From positions 64,890,631 through 64,954,630 of the forward strand of contig CM064426.1 of the NCBI GenBank assembly GCA_032690845.1: DNA of 64,000 bases. Reading direction: 5' to 3'. A program made the translations under genes and the position numbers. The notes below the pieces were generated by a model that was not told where the DNA came from, did no database searches, and saw only the letters and a program-made list of their open reading frames with translations. Positions 24,270 to 34,522 of the stretch are shown here, one piece after another. Each line of letters opens with the position of its first letter. Position 1 is the stretch's first letter. This stretch comes from Eleusine coracana subsp. coracana (taxonomy: Eukaryota > Streptophyta > Magnoliopsida > Poales > Poaceae).

Positions 24270-24563
24270 AGGACCTAGTAACACTTTAATTTTTTTTTGT
24301 AATACTATTTGTGTTACAACAAGATTATTCTTGTAACACAATATTAGATATGTTACAACCAATCACAATATTTGTAACACTTTTACTGTAACATTAGATT
24401 TCTGTTACTAAAACTATTTCTTGCAACACATTTTTTGTAATCAGAAATAATGTGTTACAAATTTATTTGTATAACATAATTTTGTGATCCAATAAAATCT
24501 CTTGTAACACAGAAGTCCAAATATTACAAAAATGTGTTACTATATGCATGTTCTGTAGTAGTA
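24270..24563. repeat. Right subterminal repeat array of the CACTA element
   Basis: More than a dozen TGTTAC/GTAACA cores in both orientations, the same motif as at the left end. The innermost matching stretch next to both termini is TAGTAACACA. The shared motif ties the two ends to one element even though their outermost bases differ. Confidence 0.85.
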
Positions 24564-24566
24564 TAG
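24564..24566. repeat. Target-site duplication TAG, right of CACTA
   Basis: Follows the GTAGTAGTA right terminus and matches the TAG at 10396-10398. A GTG terminus two to five bases further right was considered but gives no matching duplication. Confidence 0.6.
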
Positions 24567-24894
24567 TGGATGCCCCTCCGGGCTTGAACGATGGCTTGTC
24601 CCTCAGCAGACCCCATGCTTAAAGGGAGCTTGGACGCCCTTCAGTGTGATGTTTGGGCGGTTGTTCGCCGCCAAATCATGATGTACAACACAAGTAGACC
24701 CATGTTTAAAGGGTGATATTTCTTGAAAGACTTGGGATAGAAGAGAGTGAGAGAGAGAGAGAGGAGGGGAGGAAGGAGGTGGGTCCTACTTAGGGGCTTA
24801 AAGGGGGGATTTGGGAGCCCTTCTGGAATGAAAGTACAAGTAGAGTAGAATCCTAGTGGAGTTTAGTATTTTGGCTTAACTCCGGAGTTTTGAT
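24567..24894. other. Flank between CACTA and PAH pseudogene A
   Basis: No gene seen. Contains a GA microsatellite near 24745-24765. Confidence 0.4.
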
Positions 24895-25700
24895 TTGAGA
24901 GCCTTGATAGAGATGGTCCAAGCCCTAGGACCATCACGCGGGTCATGCAGCTCCATCAGCTTGATCAGGACCGAGTACCCTGTCGCAAACTCCCATATAG
25001 GCCGGAAGCGATCAACCACAGCCGTTGCTAGTGCGCTGGGTGAACCGGTCAATGGTGATGTCGGAGCCCACTGATGCACCGCGCGATGTTGTAGTCGTCG
25101 TTGGTACAGGGAATCTTCATGGCGGCGACCAGCGCGTGGTCACCACCAGTCTTGATGTTCCTACGCCTCCGCTCCGCTCCTGGCGACGTGCCTGCTGCTC
25201 CGCCCACTCGGGCTTTCCCGGGAAGCACTGACGTGGCAAATCGTAGACCATGCCGGCGTCCATGGCCCGGTCAACCCGCGCGTCGAACACCACCTTGAGG
25301 AACCGCCGATGCGCCTCCTCCTCCCCTGCGACACGCCTCACCGGCCCGAGAACTCGACCGCCTGGGCGAAACGAGTGTCCTCCTCGACGTGAACGACGAC
25401 GGCAGCGGCGGCGGCGCCGCGTTTTGCAGCATGGCGGGCCGGCGCGCTCCCCTCTCCGTCTTGAGGCGCAGCCTGTTCTCGTGTTCGTCATCAACGGCAG
25501 CATCGTCCGCCACGTCATTTGAATCCTCCGCGGCCGGCATCTCTGCAGCACCGGACGGCTCTGGTTGCTGCGCCACGGCCTCGTCATCGGGGCCGCGACG
25601 CCTTCGTCTGGCCCACCCGTGAGGTACGTGTCGAACTACGCGAGAAGGGTCAGGCGGGCGCCCAGGATCTTCGTCGCGCTCGCCAAGACGGGTGGATTAA
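24895..25700 (-). pseudogene. PAH-domain gene copy A, truncated and frameshifted
   Basis: Minus-strand remnant of the same family as the intact gene at 27733-29106. Matching segments in order are KILGARLTLLA (near 25660), the TRPWRSNQSRPV linker, the EEEAHRRFLKVVFDARVD...MDAGMVYD second PAH-like region (about 25330-25240), FPGKPEWAEQQARR, and RFRPIWEFATGYSVL (about 25010). It lacks roughly the first 62 residues, where its sequence joins the repeat block starting at 25700. It stops matching after the equivalent of residue 350. Frame changes and an in-frame TAG (LLA*FD) show it is non-functional. Confidence 0.85.
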
Positions 25701-26045
25701 GTGCCCTTCGTCTTGCCACATCTTATGGTACACTATTCTGGGACTCAAGAATCATACCAGGTGTTTAACATGCCTTTCACATAATATGTACCTTAATCTA
25801 TATAACCATTGCAGGCATATACTTGTTTTTAGAACATGTGATTCTTTATGGTCTCTTGATGAGAGTTGAGCTAGACAAGATATCTAGTTTAATTTTGTTT
25901 CATCAAACTTAATAAAATGTGTTTAGATCATGTTTTAGTAAATCGAGTGATGTAATATGTATGTTTTAGCTTATTCATATAGTATATTGAGATAATATAG
26001 TGTTATATTGTGATATGGTTTTCATATCTCACATGCTTCGTCGAT
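25700..26045. repeat. Duplicated block Z, copy 1
   Basis: AT-rich non-coding block resembling 31370-31810 and 46680-47170. Shared landmarks in order are GCCACATCTTATGGT, ACATGCCTTTCACATAATGT-like text, CATATACTTGTTTTTA, and the closing GATAATATAGTGTTATAT. It directly abuts the truncated end of PAH pseudogene A. Confidence 0.75.
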
Positions 26046-27732
26046 ACTCGATAGCGCTCCATTTCCATCGGCTATTACTGAGATGAATAGGACAATGTAG
26101 GGGGTGAGACACCTTCTCACGGCACCATTTCTCGCGACTACTGGAAAGATAAATGGAACAACACAACGGGTATAGTGGTTGCTCTTTGCAACATTAGAAT
26201 AGTTAGATAAAAAAGAACAAAAACTATCATATATGTGAAAAGGACCTTTCTAACTCAAATGTGGCCGTATTTTGTCTAGGAACATTACGAACTTAGCTAA
26301 CAAACTCTATTTAGCTGATATTCTGAATATTTCTACTCTAGTTTTATAAAAGTATAGAAGTTTATAAATTGCCTAATAAAGTTGACTTTTCTCATATGTT
26401 TTCATGACTGATGATAAAAGTCATTGGGAAAAGTATGCTTCATGAATTTTAATTGATAATACGATGATATTCTTCCTCTTCTTTTTCTCTCTTTGTACTT
26501 GCATGTGACACTCAGCCTTGCACACCCCCTTCTTTCTCCCCACTCACCAAGCCCACAAATGTGCATGCGAGCAAAGCCTCGCCACCACATGTCATGCACC
26601 ACTTAACTGCTTACACTGCACGTGCCACTGACACTCCCCCTGTGTTGGTTGTTGCGACTTTGACGCCAGAATGATCCGGCCACCTACTCTATCTTCCACA
26701 ACGTCGAGGACATTGTTGGGCATCTCAACCACCTCAGCCTCTCCAAGTTGCTTCCTTTGTTGGACAATTATGTTCTAACTAACTATTGTATCCAAAGTAA
26801 AAATAAACTAGCAAAGTATTCGTGCATTGTTACGAGTTTTTTTTTAAAAAAAATACGATACACTATAGTTGTCGCAGAGTATAATTGACATTTTTATTTC
26901 ATAACAAAAGATGATCTACAAATTGCTACTCCTGAATAGGATAGGTGAGTCCACATGCCCCTCTTCTTATTAAATAGTGGTGGATCCAGATAAAATGTAG
27001 GGGGTTGAGCTATATGCCATGAAAATTAATGTTAATAAATTTTAAATAAGAAAATTAATAAATGATTTTTAACTTGGCATTACTTAAATTACCAGAGAAA
27101 TTGAGAATGATTTTTCATTGCCAATGCTTTTAAACTTTTCTTTTATTCTTTTAGCAAAATATGAGCCATTAATATTTGATCACATGCTAAAGTAAATGGA
27201 GGCTAGACATGACACGAGACACTGAAATGTGCGATTTGCATTGGCTGGATACCAGCAGCAGTCATGCGCAGCCTTTTCTTTTTGAGAATAGCAGTCATAC
27301 GGAGCTGGTTAGAGCAGCAGGGCAATGTCTGTAAGTGATTGGGCTGACGGGCTCCAAAGATTATCTTCGGAGACATTGTGGCGCTTCTCAATCACCTCAT
27401 CAGCCTCACCTAGTTGTTGTTTCTGTTGTTAATTAAAGACTGTACAATGGTGTTCCAACTAATAACGGTTTACTCGAATTAAAAATAAAAAAAAATAGCC
27501 ACTTTTGGAAATCCACAGCACCACCGAACTAGTTTGCAGCTGCTTGAAGAAGCTGATGAATGAATGTGATCTTGGTAACAACATTTTTTAGCTGATAAAA
27601 TCAGGGGCTATTTTTGCCTCTTGAACACATGACTTGTAGCCAAAGTAACATGATATGACTGCTATTGTTGCGAACAATCCTTCTGTAACCGTGATGCGTT
27701 TATTTATTGATATAATTTACAGTTTCCCAAGC
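26046..27732. other. Spacer of unit A; duplicated non-coding sequence, no gene
   Basis: Pieces match the later units: 26336-26460 resembles 32225-32350 (GGGAA(A)AGTATGCT, ATGAAT), and 27530-27620 resembles 33300-33340 and 47665-47810 (TAGTTTG(C/T)AGCTGC, TGGCTCTTGAA). A GGTGGATCCAGA stretch at 26990 may be a decayed hAT-like end. No coding sequence is supported. Confidence 0.5.
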
Positions 27733-29106
27733 TCATCTGGCAAGCCCGCCCTTCACCTGTGGCCGGCGTTGCTCCTCGTCGACGACGAGCTGGTTGAGCC
27801 TCTCGGCAGCGCGTGCTCTGTCCCTCCATTCCCTGGCGTCCTTGACAGCCCTCTCCTCCGTCCACCTGAGGCTGTCCATGACTACCCGTAGCGCTCGACC
27901 AGCGAACCTGCTGTCCTCGAGCCCCTTCCTCATCTTACTCCACCGCGTGCCGTACATCCGCTCGAGAAACTTGCGGCTGTCCCGGCTGGGGTACAGCTTC
28001 TCCAGGTCCAGCGAGTATGCCCCGTCATCATCGTCGCCTTCATCATTGAGGGACGGCGGGGCGTGCAGCTCGATCATCTCCTCTGTACGCGCCATCGTGG
28101 CCACCAGGATTGAGTACCCCGTCTCGAACTCCCATAGAGCCCGGAAGTGACGATCGGCCGGTGCCTTGCTGCTGCCCGCTCCTTCGCCGTTTCTGGCGCG
28201 TTGGGTGACCGTGCCGATGCTGGAGCCGGTTAGTGCCTTGCTCCGTGCGGCGTTGTCGTCAGTGCGGGGTTTCTTCTTCTTGCTCTGCGCGTGATCACCA
28301 CCACCGGTGTCGTGCCGGCGCTTCCGCTCCGGGCGACGCGCCTGCTGCTCCGCCCAGTCCGCTTCTCCAGGCAGGAAGAGCGTGGCGAAGCGGTGGAGCA
28401 GGCCGACATGGGCCGGGCCGAGCGCGGCCCGGACTGCATCGTATACCGCGCCAGCGTCCATGTGCGGATTGGCCTCCGCGTCGTACACCACATTGAGGAA
28501 CCGCCAATGGGCCTCCTCCCCCGCGACGCGCTTCACCCGGTCCACGAACTCCATCGCCTCAGCGAGCCGCGGGTCCTCCTCGACGGCGCGCTTCCTCTCC
28601 CTATTACGGTGCAGACTGTCCTCCTGGTCCTCGTCGACGGCCAAGGCGGCGGCGGCGGCACGTTTCGCGGCGCGGCGTGCCTGTTCCCTTTCCCTCTTGC
28701 GACGCAGCTTGTTCTCGCGTTCGTCGTCCAGGTCCAGCTCGCCGTCGGGGTCATCTACCGCCACCCGGATCATCATCGGCGCCGGGCGGCTCCGGTTGCT
28801 GCGCCGTGGCCTCGTCGGCGCCGCCACGGCACCTTCGTCCGGCGGGCCGGTGAGGCACGCGATGAACTGTGCGAGTAGGTCCGGGCGGGCGCCCAGGATC
28901 TCCGTCGCGCGCGCCACCACGGCGGCGGCGTCGGCGCCGCCCGTGCCCGCTCCGAACCCCGTGACCAGGGCGAAGAACTCGTCGCGGGCGGCCGGGTCCG
29001 ACTCGAACGCCGCCGCGACGTTGCCCAGAAATGCCACGATCCCGGCGATCTCCTTCGCCGGGTACGTCGCCGCCTCGCCCGCTGGCGGCGGAGGCGGTTG
29101 CGCCAT
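27733..29106 (-). CDS. SIN3-like PAH-domain protein, intact (copy B)
   Basis: A single-exon, 457-residue, GC-rich ORF from ATG at 29106 to TGA at 27733-27735. Two regions look like paired amphipathic helix domains: residues about 19-84 (AFLGNVAAAFESDPAARDEF...ILGARPDLLAQF) and about 186-250 (RFLNVVYDAEANPHMDAGAVYD...LLHRFATLFLPG). PAH domains form four-helix bundles that bind transcription factors in SIN3 corepressors. Between them is an acidic/basic linker (about 115-180). A likely nuclear localisation signal lies at 259-283 (ERKRR...SKKKKPR). The C-terminal region (about 320-440) is helical and family-specific. Three decayed relatives lie nearby in the same orientation. Unlike full SIN3, no HDAC-interaction region is present, so a lone PAH adaptor is the best guess. 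Confidence 0.8.
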   Translation of the reverse strand: MAQPPPPPAGEAATYPAKEIAGIVAFLGNVAAAFESDPAARDEFFALVTGFGAGTGGADAAAVVARATEILGARPDLLAQFIACLTGPPDEGAVAAPTRPRRSNRSRPAPMMIRVAVDDPDGELDLDDERENKLRRKREREQARRAAKRAAAAALAVDEDQEDSLHRNRERKRAVEEDPRLAEAMEFVDRVKRVAGEEAHWRFLNVVYDAEANPHMDAGAVYDAVRAALGPAHVGLLHRFATLFLPGEADWAEQQARRPERKRRHDTGGGDHAQSKKKKPRTDDNAARSKALTGSSIGTVTQRARNGEGAGSSKAPADRHFRALWEFETGYSILVATMARTEEMIELHAPPSLNDEGDDDDGAYSLDLEKLYPSRDSRKFLERMYGTRWSKMRKGLEDSRFAGRALRVVMDSLRWTEERAVKDAREWRDRARAAERLNQLVVDEEQRRPQVKGGLAR

Positions 29107-29739
29107 CAGTCAGGGTTGCTCAGTCGATCCTGATGCGAGCGCGGTTGATCCTGATGCCACCAGGGAAAGGAAAGCCAGAGGGAAAAAAAAAAAACAGAGG
29201 GGAAAACAGGGAGGGGAGAAACAGATAAAAACAAGAGACCGAGGTGAACACGTACGTGAGAAAGAGAGAAAAACAGGAGTCTTACGTCGGCTCGGTCTCG
29301 GTTTTTTTTTTTTTTTGGCAGGTGGTTGTATCCGACATGGAATTCTAAAGTGATCGGAGCTGAGGTTTGCAACTTTCTGAAATTGAATATCATGAGTTTG
29401 TGTGAACCAGCTCAAGCATAACTTTCTTTCGTATCTGGTGCATGCATCGACGAAAAATTCGTGTGTCTACTAGTTCCTATTTATTGTTTACTGTGGGACG
29501 CTGAAGAGTATGGGTTATGGAATAGAAGAAGATAATGATATTGCCACAAATATTTAAGACGGTAAATCTTGTATTTCATAACAAACTATGAAAAATCTTC
29601 CGCTACTCCCCGGTTCCTCGCCCACGCACATACGAGTGCGACTTTTCTTCTCTGGTCACCTGCTCCCATATACATGTTCCCTCTACATGTCGAGTGTGTT
29701 TGGATGCCATTATGGTAAAATACCGTTCCACAACCAGTG
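29107..29739 (-). promoter_or_regulatory. Upstream region of the intact PAH gene
   Basis: Contains a purine-rich stretch (29158-29275) and a 15-base T run near 29302-29316. No clear TATA box is seen within 250 bases of the ATG. No gene seen. It is unlike the upstream block X of copies C and D. Confidence 0.4.
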
Positions 29740-30295
29740 ATTGTAAAACAGTTACCAAGGTAACCACAGTTGTCCACACCTGCATGTCTGCCACACATAA
29801 ATGTGAAAGACACATCACAAAAATTATTTATTCATGATGATCTATCTCGAAAAGGCAAGGAACCCAAATAATATAGATGCACATTGAAAGCCCTAAGCAC
29901 ACGTATTATGATTTATGAACATTAACCCGTTCATCTTCCTATGTACGTTGTCCAGGGTAACAAACCTTTATTTCACCTATTTCAACACTGCACCAGAATG
30001 GCATCAATCTTCATACTTGACATGACCTATTCTACGAGATGGTAAGTTAATGCGACTATGTGAGCCCTACTGGTAAGAAAAAAAGTAAGAGTTTGTGCTC
30101 GCGTGTGTGGCCCATTCAAAGTCAAAAATCAAAGGACTGATGATAACACCCAATTTAATAGCTTTTGTCTACCAAACTGAATCAACAGATCTGAAGGTAC
30201 ATAACATTTTTGCATGTTTGTGTTCCCATCGAAGCAAGAAAAATGAAATGAAACAATAGGCGAAACCTCTTTTGTCCCGTGTTTTTTTTTATCTT
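29740..30295. repeat. Duplicated block Y, copy 1 (uninterrupted)
   Basis: Non-coding sequence closely matching 52375-52806 plus 59489-59575. Landmarks: CAGTTGTCCACACCTGCATG, CCGTTCATCTTCCT with ACGTTGTCCAGGGTAA, GTTTGTGCTCGCGTGTGTG, and ATCGAAGCAA with AAATGAAATGAAACA. At about 30150-30165 it reads AATTTAATAGC without interruption, which is the empty site for the large insertion at 52807-59488. Confidence 0.88.
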
Positions 30296-30534
30296 GCCAT
30301 AGAAAACATTTGGATATTATCTTAGCATTCAACTCTATGAACTTAAAATGTCTCACTGTACAAATCCACCGCTCTATAATTAAACCTATAGCAATACACG
30401 AGCACTTTGCTAATACTACTAACAAATATTGTAGACTAGTTATTTGGGATTGTGTACTTCAGAGAAGTTCTCCTCCTCATCTGTACCTTTCTCTAAGCAA
30501 GGTTCACATAACAGACTGGGCTGATGTAACTGGC

Positions 30535-30890
30535 TGAGCCCAGTTCATCGGTTAATTGGTTAACCGGTATAACCGGCCGCCAACCATGCGCCAACTAAAA
30601 TGACTTTTGTCCGGCTAACCGACCGGTTATACCGGTTAAGTGGTCGGTTAGATAGGTTTTAGTGATATATTTTGAATATATATTTTTATATTTAAAAATA
30701 TTAGTTTTTGTGTGATTTCATCGGTTAACTGGTCAGTTATTCTGGTTAACCGATCAGTTACATCGGTTTCGTCTAATTCGAATTTTTTGAATTTTAAAAA
30801 TTTTAAATTTAAATTATAACCGGGATTTAACTGGCCCGGACCGAGTTACCCGGTCGGTTAACCCCGGTTATTTCAACCGTGTTTCTAAGT
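30535..30890. repeat. Palindrome-rich GGTTAACCGG element, candidate MITE
   Basis: Dense occurrences of CGGTTA/TAACCGG in both orientations at each end (30547-30650 and 30720-30885) around an AT-rich centre. Such sequence can fold on itself and looks like a small non-autonomous DNA element. Termini and target duplication could not be fixed. Confidence 0.5.
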
Positions 30891-31329
30891 CTCCTCATAC
30901 CAATCATATGCATGTGCTTCTCAAAAGTATTGGCTGGTAATGCTTTAGTGAACATACATATGCTAGATTTTTCATGCGATCTGATATGATCACCATAATT
31001 TCATTCTTTTGCAATTAATGCGTATAGAACTTAGGTGCAATGTACTTCATGACATTTGACATTATATATCCCGATTGTATTTTTGCAATGTAGCTAGATA
31101 ATAGTTGGGGATTCATCAACACTCATTCCACATGTATTCTGCACATGTTAGTGACTCTTCTCAACTAAGTGCATCTTCTGGATGCTTCATATAATGTTAT
31201 AATCTCTGAGTGATTTGTTGGAACCACCAAGGTTTGATTTGTAAATCTCCATAAAATAGCAGCACCACCACGATGAAACCCATAACTAGTCTTTTTAAGT
31301 CAATGTCATTTTTTATTTGAAAATAAATT

Positions 31330-31810
31330 GTCTTTTTCAGATTGATATTATTAAGAAAATTTTCAGTCATCTTCATCGTGTCACATCTCATATTGTCATA
31401 TCTATATTGCTGAAGTATTCAAGTATATAAGGCATTGAACATGCATTTCACTTAATGTGTAATGAATTCTATATAGCCATTGTATGACATATGCTTGTTT
31501 TTAAAGTCGATGTCTCTTACTCTGGACTTGAACATGCAAATTCTTTCCTATGTGTAAGGATTATTTTTTTTTCTAAATCTCTCTATGTAGGAACCACCAT
31601 CTTGTGTGGTCACGGTTGAACTAGGGTCAAGCAAGATATATTTGTCTAACTATGTTGTAATTTTCTTTCACTGCATTTATTAAAATGTGTTCATATCATA
31701 TTTTAGTAAATTGAACCAATGATGTAACGAGTAAGTTTTAGCTTTTTTATATAATATATTGAGATAATATTGTGTCAGATTATTATATGGGTTTCCATAT
31801 CTTACCTTTT
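31330..31810. repeat. Duplicated block Z, copy 2
   Basis: Matches 25700-26045 and 46658-47200: GATATTATTAAGAAAATTTT, TCACATCTCATATTGTCAT, GAACATGCATTTCACTTAAT, GATAATATTGTGT. Its left part corresponds to the GATATTATTT pre-insertion site of the second gypsy element. Confidence 0.75.
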
Positions 31811-32530
31811 TGTTGGTAATTAGCCACATATTAAATAATCACTACCAAATTGCAAATACAAGTTAACATACATTTTAGATTCCTTTTTGTATATCATCAC
31901 TATTAGATTAAAAGGATCATTAACATGAGCGACTTCTATGATACATATGATTCAAATTATGGTTGTCATTGTTATGAAAAAATAGTGGCCCTTAGGTTGA
32001 AGCAAATGAGGTGAAGGCGGCAAGGAAAGTTTGAGGTGGTGGTGGTGGCACAGGAGAGCACTCTGATGACAGGATAAAGTGAACACTGACAGGGTGAGGC
32101 ACAATACATTAGACTTTAGGGGAAAAAGTGAGAATTAGTATATATATAGACATGAAAAACTCTTGTCCACTACTTTGTCTAATATGATATCTTAGCAACA
32201 TCCATTTTGATGCATAACCTGAATACTTTTGCTAAACCTTTATAGAGTATAAAGGTTTCTAAATTACACAGTGAGTTTTGTAAACTAAGTGATGTATTTA
32301 AATGAATGATACAAAATTCATTTGGGAAGTATGCTCTATGAATGTGAATCGAGAGTGTGATGAGATTTACAAATTGGCATGATAATGTGTGAAATTATTT
32401 TTCGGATGTATGAGCTGCAACATGTAGTTGTTTAAACATAATATGACACCGACAAGAAGTACCTAAACTCTTCCTCCACTCATCCAAGTCTTTTGTTGCT
32501 CCACCCTCTTGCAATTGCAACTATTGTGGT
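31811..32530. other. Spacer of unit B; no gene
   Basis: AT-rich. 32225-32350 resembles 26336-26460 of unit A. Nothing coding is recognised. Confidence 0.45.
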
Positions 32531-32534
32531 GAAA

Positions 32535-33060
32535 TGGGTGGCCTGACCCGACATGATTAGTTTTAGGCCGGCACGATACGACACAATGCAAAATTGTTTA
32601 GTCGGGCCAGTCCGATAAGCCCATTAGAAGGATGATCCATATTCAAATTTTCGCAAAATTGTTTAGTCAGGCCAGTCCGATAGGCCCATTAGAAGGATGA
32701 TCCATAAACAAATTTTCAGCCTGTTAGCATTGTGAATGGTGGAAAATAGAAAAAAAATTAGCTGAGATTTGAACACATGACCTAATGAAATCAAGCTAAC
32801 ATCCCCACCACTAGGCCACTAAGTTATTGTTGGTTATAAAGGAAGTATAAAATCAAATTAAACTATACTAAACGGGTCGTGTCTGTGCAACCCATCAGAG
32901 TGACGGCTCGGACCAAGCACGACAGGATGCATGGAGCACGAAATTCAACGGGCCGTACCATGCCCGGATCAGGCTAGAAAAATCATGCTTTGGACTGGCC
33001 TGATTGGCATGGCCCATTTAAAGCCCAGACAAATGATTATGGGTTTGGGCCACATCTGAT
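32535..33060. repeat. GGCCCG-rich element with tandem duplication and tRNA-like segment
   Basis: Ends are rich in GGCCCG/CGGGCC. A 65 bp unit (GCAAAATTGTTTAGTC...) is duplicated at 32588 and 32653. On the minus strand 32835-32745 carries TGGCCTAGTGG and GTGTTCAAATC, matching the A and B boxes of a tRNA promoter. The whole is probably a composite non-autonomous element; the family is not identified. No gene seen. Confidence 0.5.
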
Positions 33061-33639
33061 GAAGCCCATGAGAGGAGACCCACCCAGTGGCGACTTGTCT
33101 TGGGGCAAAACGATTCCTCCTCCTTTTCACATTTTGGTTTGGTAGTTACTCTTGAAATACTTCTAAAAAAAGTTAATCTTGATTTCGTTATTTCTTCTTC
33201 CCGTGTTGAAGTCCACAGAAAACTGGTAAGCACCGATTTCGTCTGGTTAGTTGTGAACATTTGTTCCCCCTATGAAACAGTTCAAGAATGTGGTCTTGTT
33301 CTATTCTAGCTGGCGAAATCAGGCGCCGGTTTTTGGCTCCTAAACAAGTGAAATTTCCATCAAAATCTGCAACATTGCAAGCTGCTGTCTCCGATAAAAA
33401 TAAGATGAACTGTGAAGAAGTATATATATCTTCGTTGCAACTATTTCTTTGTATATCACTAAACTATATCGGTAATAAATGATGACACGGCTGCTGGTAA
33501 ACTATATCGATAAGCTACATATATTTGTTTGGAGAAGCTAAGCTATGTGTACTAAATTTTTTTTTGTAGAAACGGTTCTTGATAATTCACGGTTGCCCAA
33601 GTTCACCTATCTTGCCATGGGTAGCAAATAAACTAGCAG
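33061..33639. other. Spacer before PAH pseudogene C; no gene
   Basis: Short open frames only. 33300-33340 resembles the spacer motif at 27600 (AAATCAGG, TTGGCTCCT). Confidence 0.4.
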
Positions 33640-34522
33640 TATAATCAGATACGTACTCGATCCGAACTGAAGTGGATGATGCGATGGCCGACGGTGATTG
33701 CCCCCGGCGCATCTTTTCCACCCTTTCCGCGATGAGGTCGCTGAGAGCCCTCCGCGACGCGAGAACGGTCTCTCCACTCCCTGGCGCCCTCGACGGCCCT
33801 TGCCTCCGCCCACCAGAGGCTGTCCATCACCACAGTACGCAGCATCCGTCCGACGAGTTCTCGCCGTCCTCGAGCCTCCGCCTCATCTTACTCCACTGCG
33901 TGCCGTACAGCCGCTCGAGGAACCTCCAGCTCTACCGGCTCACCGCCCTGGTCATTCGCTGCCCGGATCATTATCCAGCTCCGATTGCTTCGCGGCGGAC
34001 TCGTCGCCCCTGTGACAGCCTTCGTCCTGCGGCGAGGCACGCGTGGAATTGTGCGAGGAGATCCGGGCACACGCTGAGGATCTCCGTCGCGTGCAGCCCA
34101 CGCTCCGAACCTCGTGACGAGTCCGATGAAGGCCTCGTTCGTTTGCTCCTGAACGGGCGCTGGATGGAAGCGACCTGTTCTGGAGTTCATGCCGATAGCA
34201 AAAGTGCGTTTGGTTAGATCCGACTTGGAGCCAAGATGGGCCGGAAAACCCTTTTTCACTGCCTCTACGGCCCGGAAGACTTCCCTATCCTCGGTGGCTC
34301 GAAAATGGCTGATCACCAGGATCCAGCGATACAGCTGGAGTCACTAGTTCTGGGCTAGAACCCAAACAGACACCTGATCTCAAAACAGGCCTGTAGAACA
34401 AGGCGGAACTCGTCGCGGACCGCCGGGTCCTGACTCGAACGCCGCTGCGACGTTGCGCAGGAACGCCACGGAATATAGCAAAACCCTACGTTACCGCATC
34501 GCGCCCGCTGCGGCTGTGCCAT
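33640..34522 (-). pseudogene. PAH-domain gene copy C, middle deleted
   Basis: Minus-strand relative of the intact gene at 27733-29106. ATG at 34522 begins MAQPQ, followed in another frame by FLRNVAAAFES and VTRFGA, then the SPPRSNRSW...MIRAA linker. It then jumps to the C-terminal ERLYGTQWSKM-like and TVVMDSLWWAEARAVEGARE segments, so the equivalent of residues about 125-378, including the second PAH region, is missing. Several frameshifts are present. A MITE-like insert at 34204-34373 further splits the first domain. Confidence 0.85.
34204..34373. mobile_element. Candidate small MITE in PAH pseudogene C
   Basis: Imperfect terminal inverted repeat: GTGCGTTTGGTT at the left and AACCCAAACAGACAC at the right. 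It interrupts sequence that is contiguous in the intact gene. A clear target duplication was not found. Confidence 0.45.

Larger units (their letters stand above)
10399..24563. mobile_element. CACTA (En/Spm) DNA transposon, 14.2 kb, with two genes
   Basis: The left end reads CACTACATCAGG and the right end (reverse complement) TACTACTACAGAAC. The latter fits a CACTACTACAG terminus with its first C changed to T. TAG flanks both ends (10396-10398 and 24564-24566), the 3 bp target duplication expected of CACTA elements. Both ends carry dense subterminal arrays of a TGTTAC/GTAACA motif. Inside are a TNPA-like gene (minus) and a TNP2-like transposase (plus), transcribed away from each other. Both have nonsense codons, so this copy is probably immobile unless supplied in trans. 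The exact right terminus is the least certain point. Confidence 0.9.

Noticed and set aside
10300..24700. Shared ATGATGTACAAC(G/A)CAAG at 10304 and 24676, either side of the CACTA element
   Set aside because: Not at the element ends and too short to show a larger duplication; it could be chance or an older repeat.
28307..29353. Plus-strand open frame of 348 codons over the PAH gene
   Set aside because: Antisense shadow of a GC-rich gene. The product is Arg/Ser/Ala-rich with no domain, while the minus frame has PAH regions and a sensible start.
32745..32835. Possible functional tRNA gene on the minus strand
   Set aside because: Only A- and B-box-like strings are seen. No acceptor stem or anticodon arm can be paired convincingly, so it is treated as tRNA-derived.
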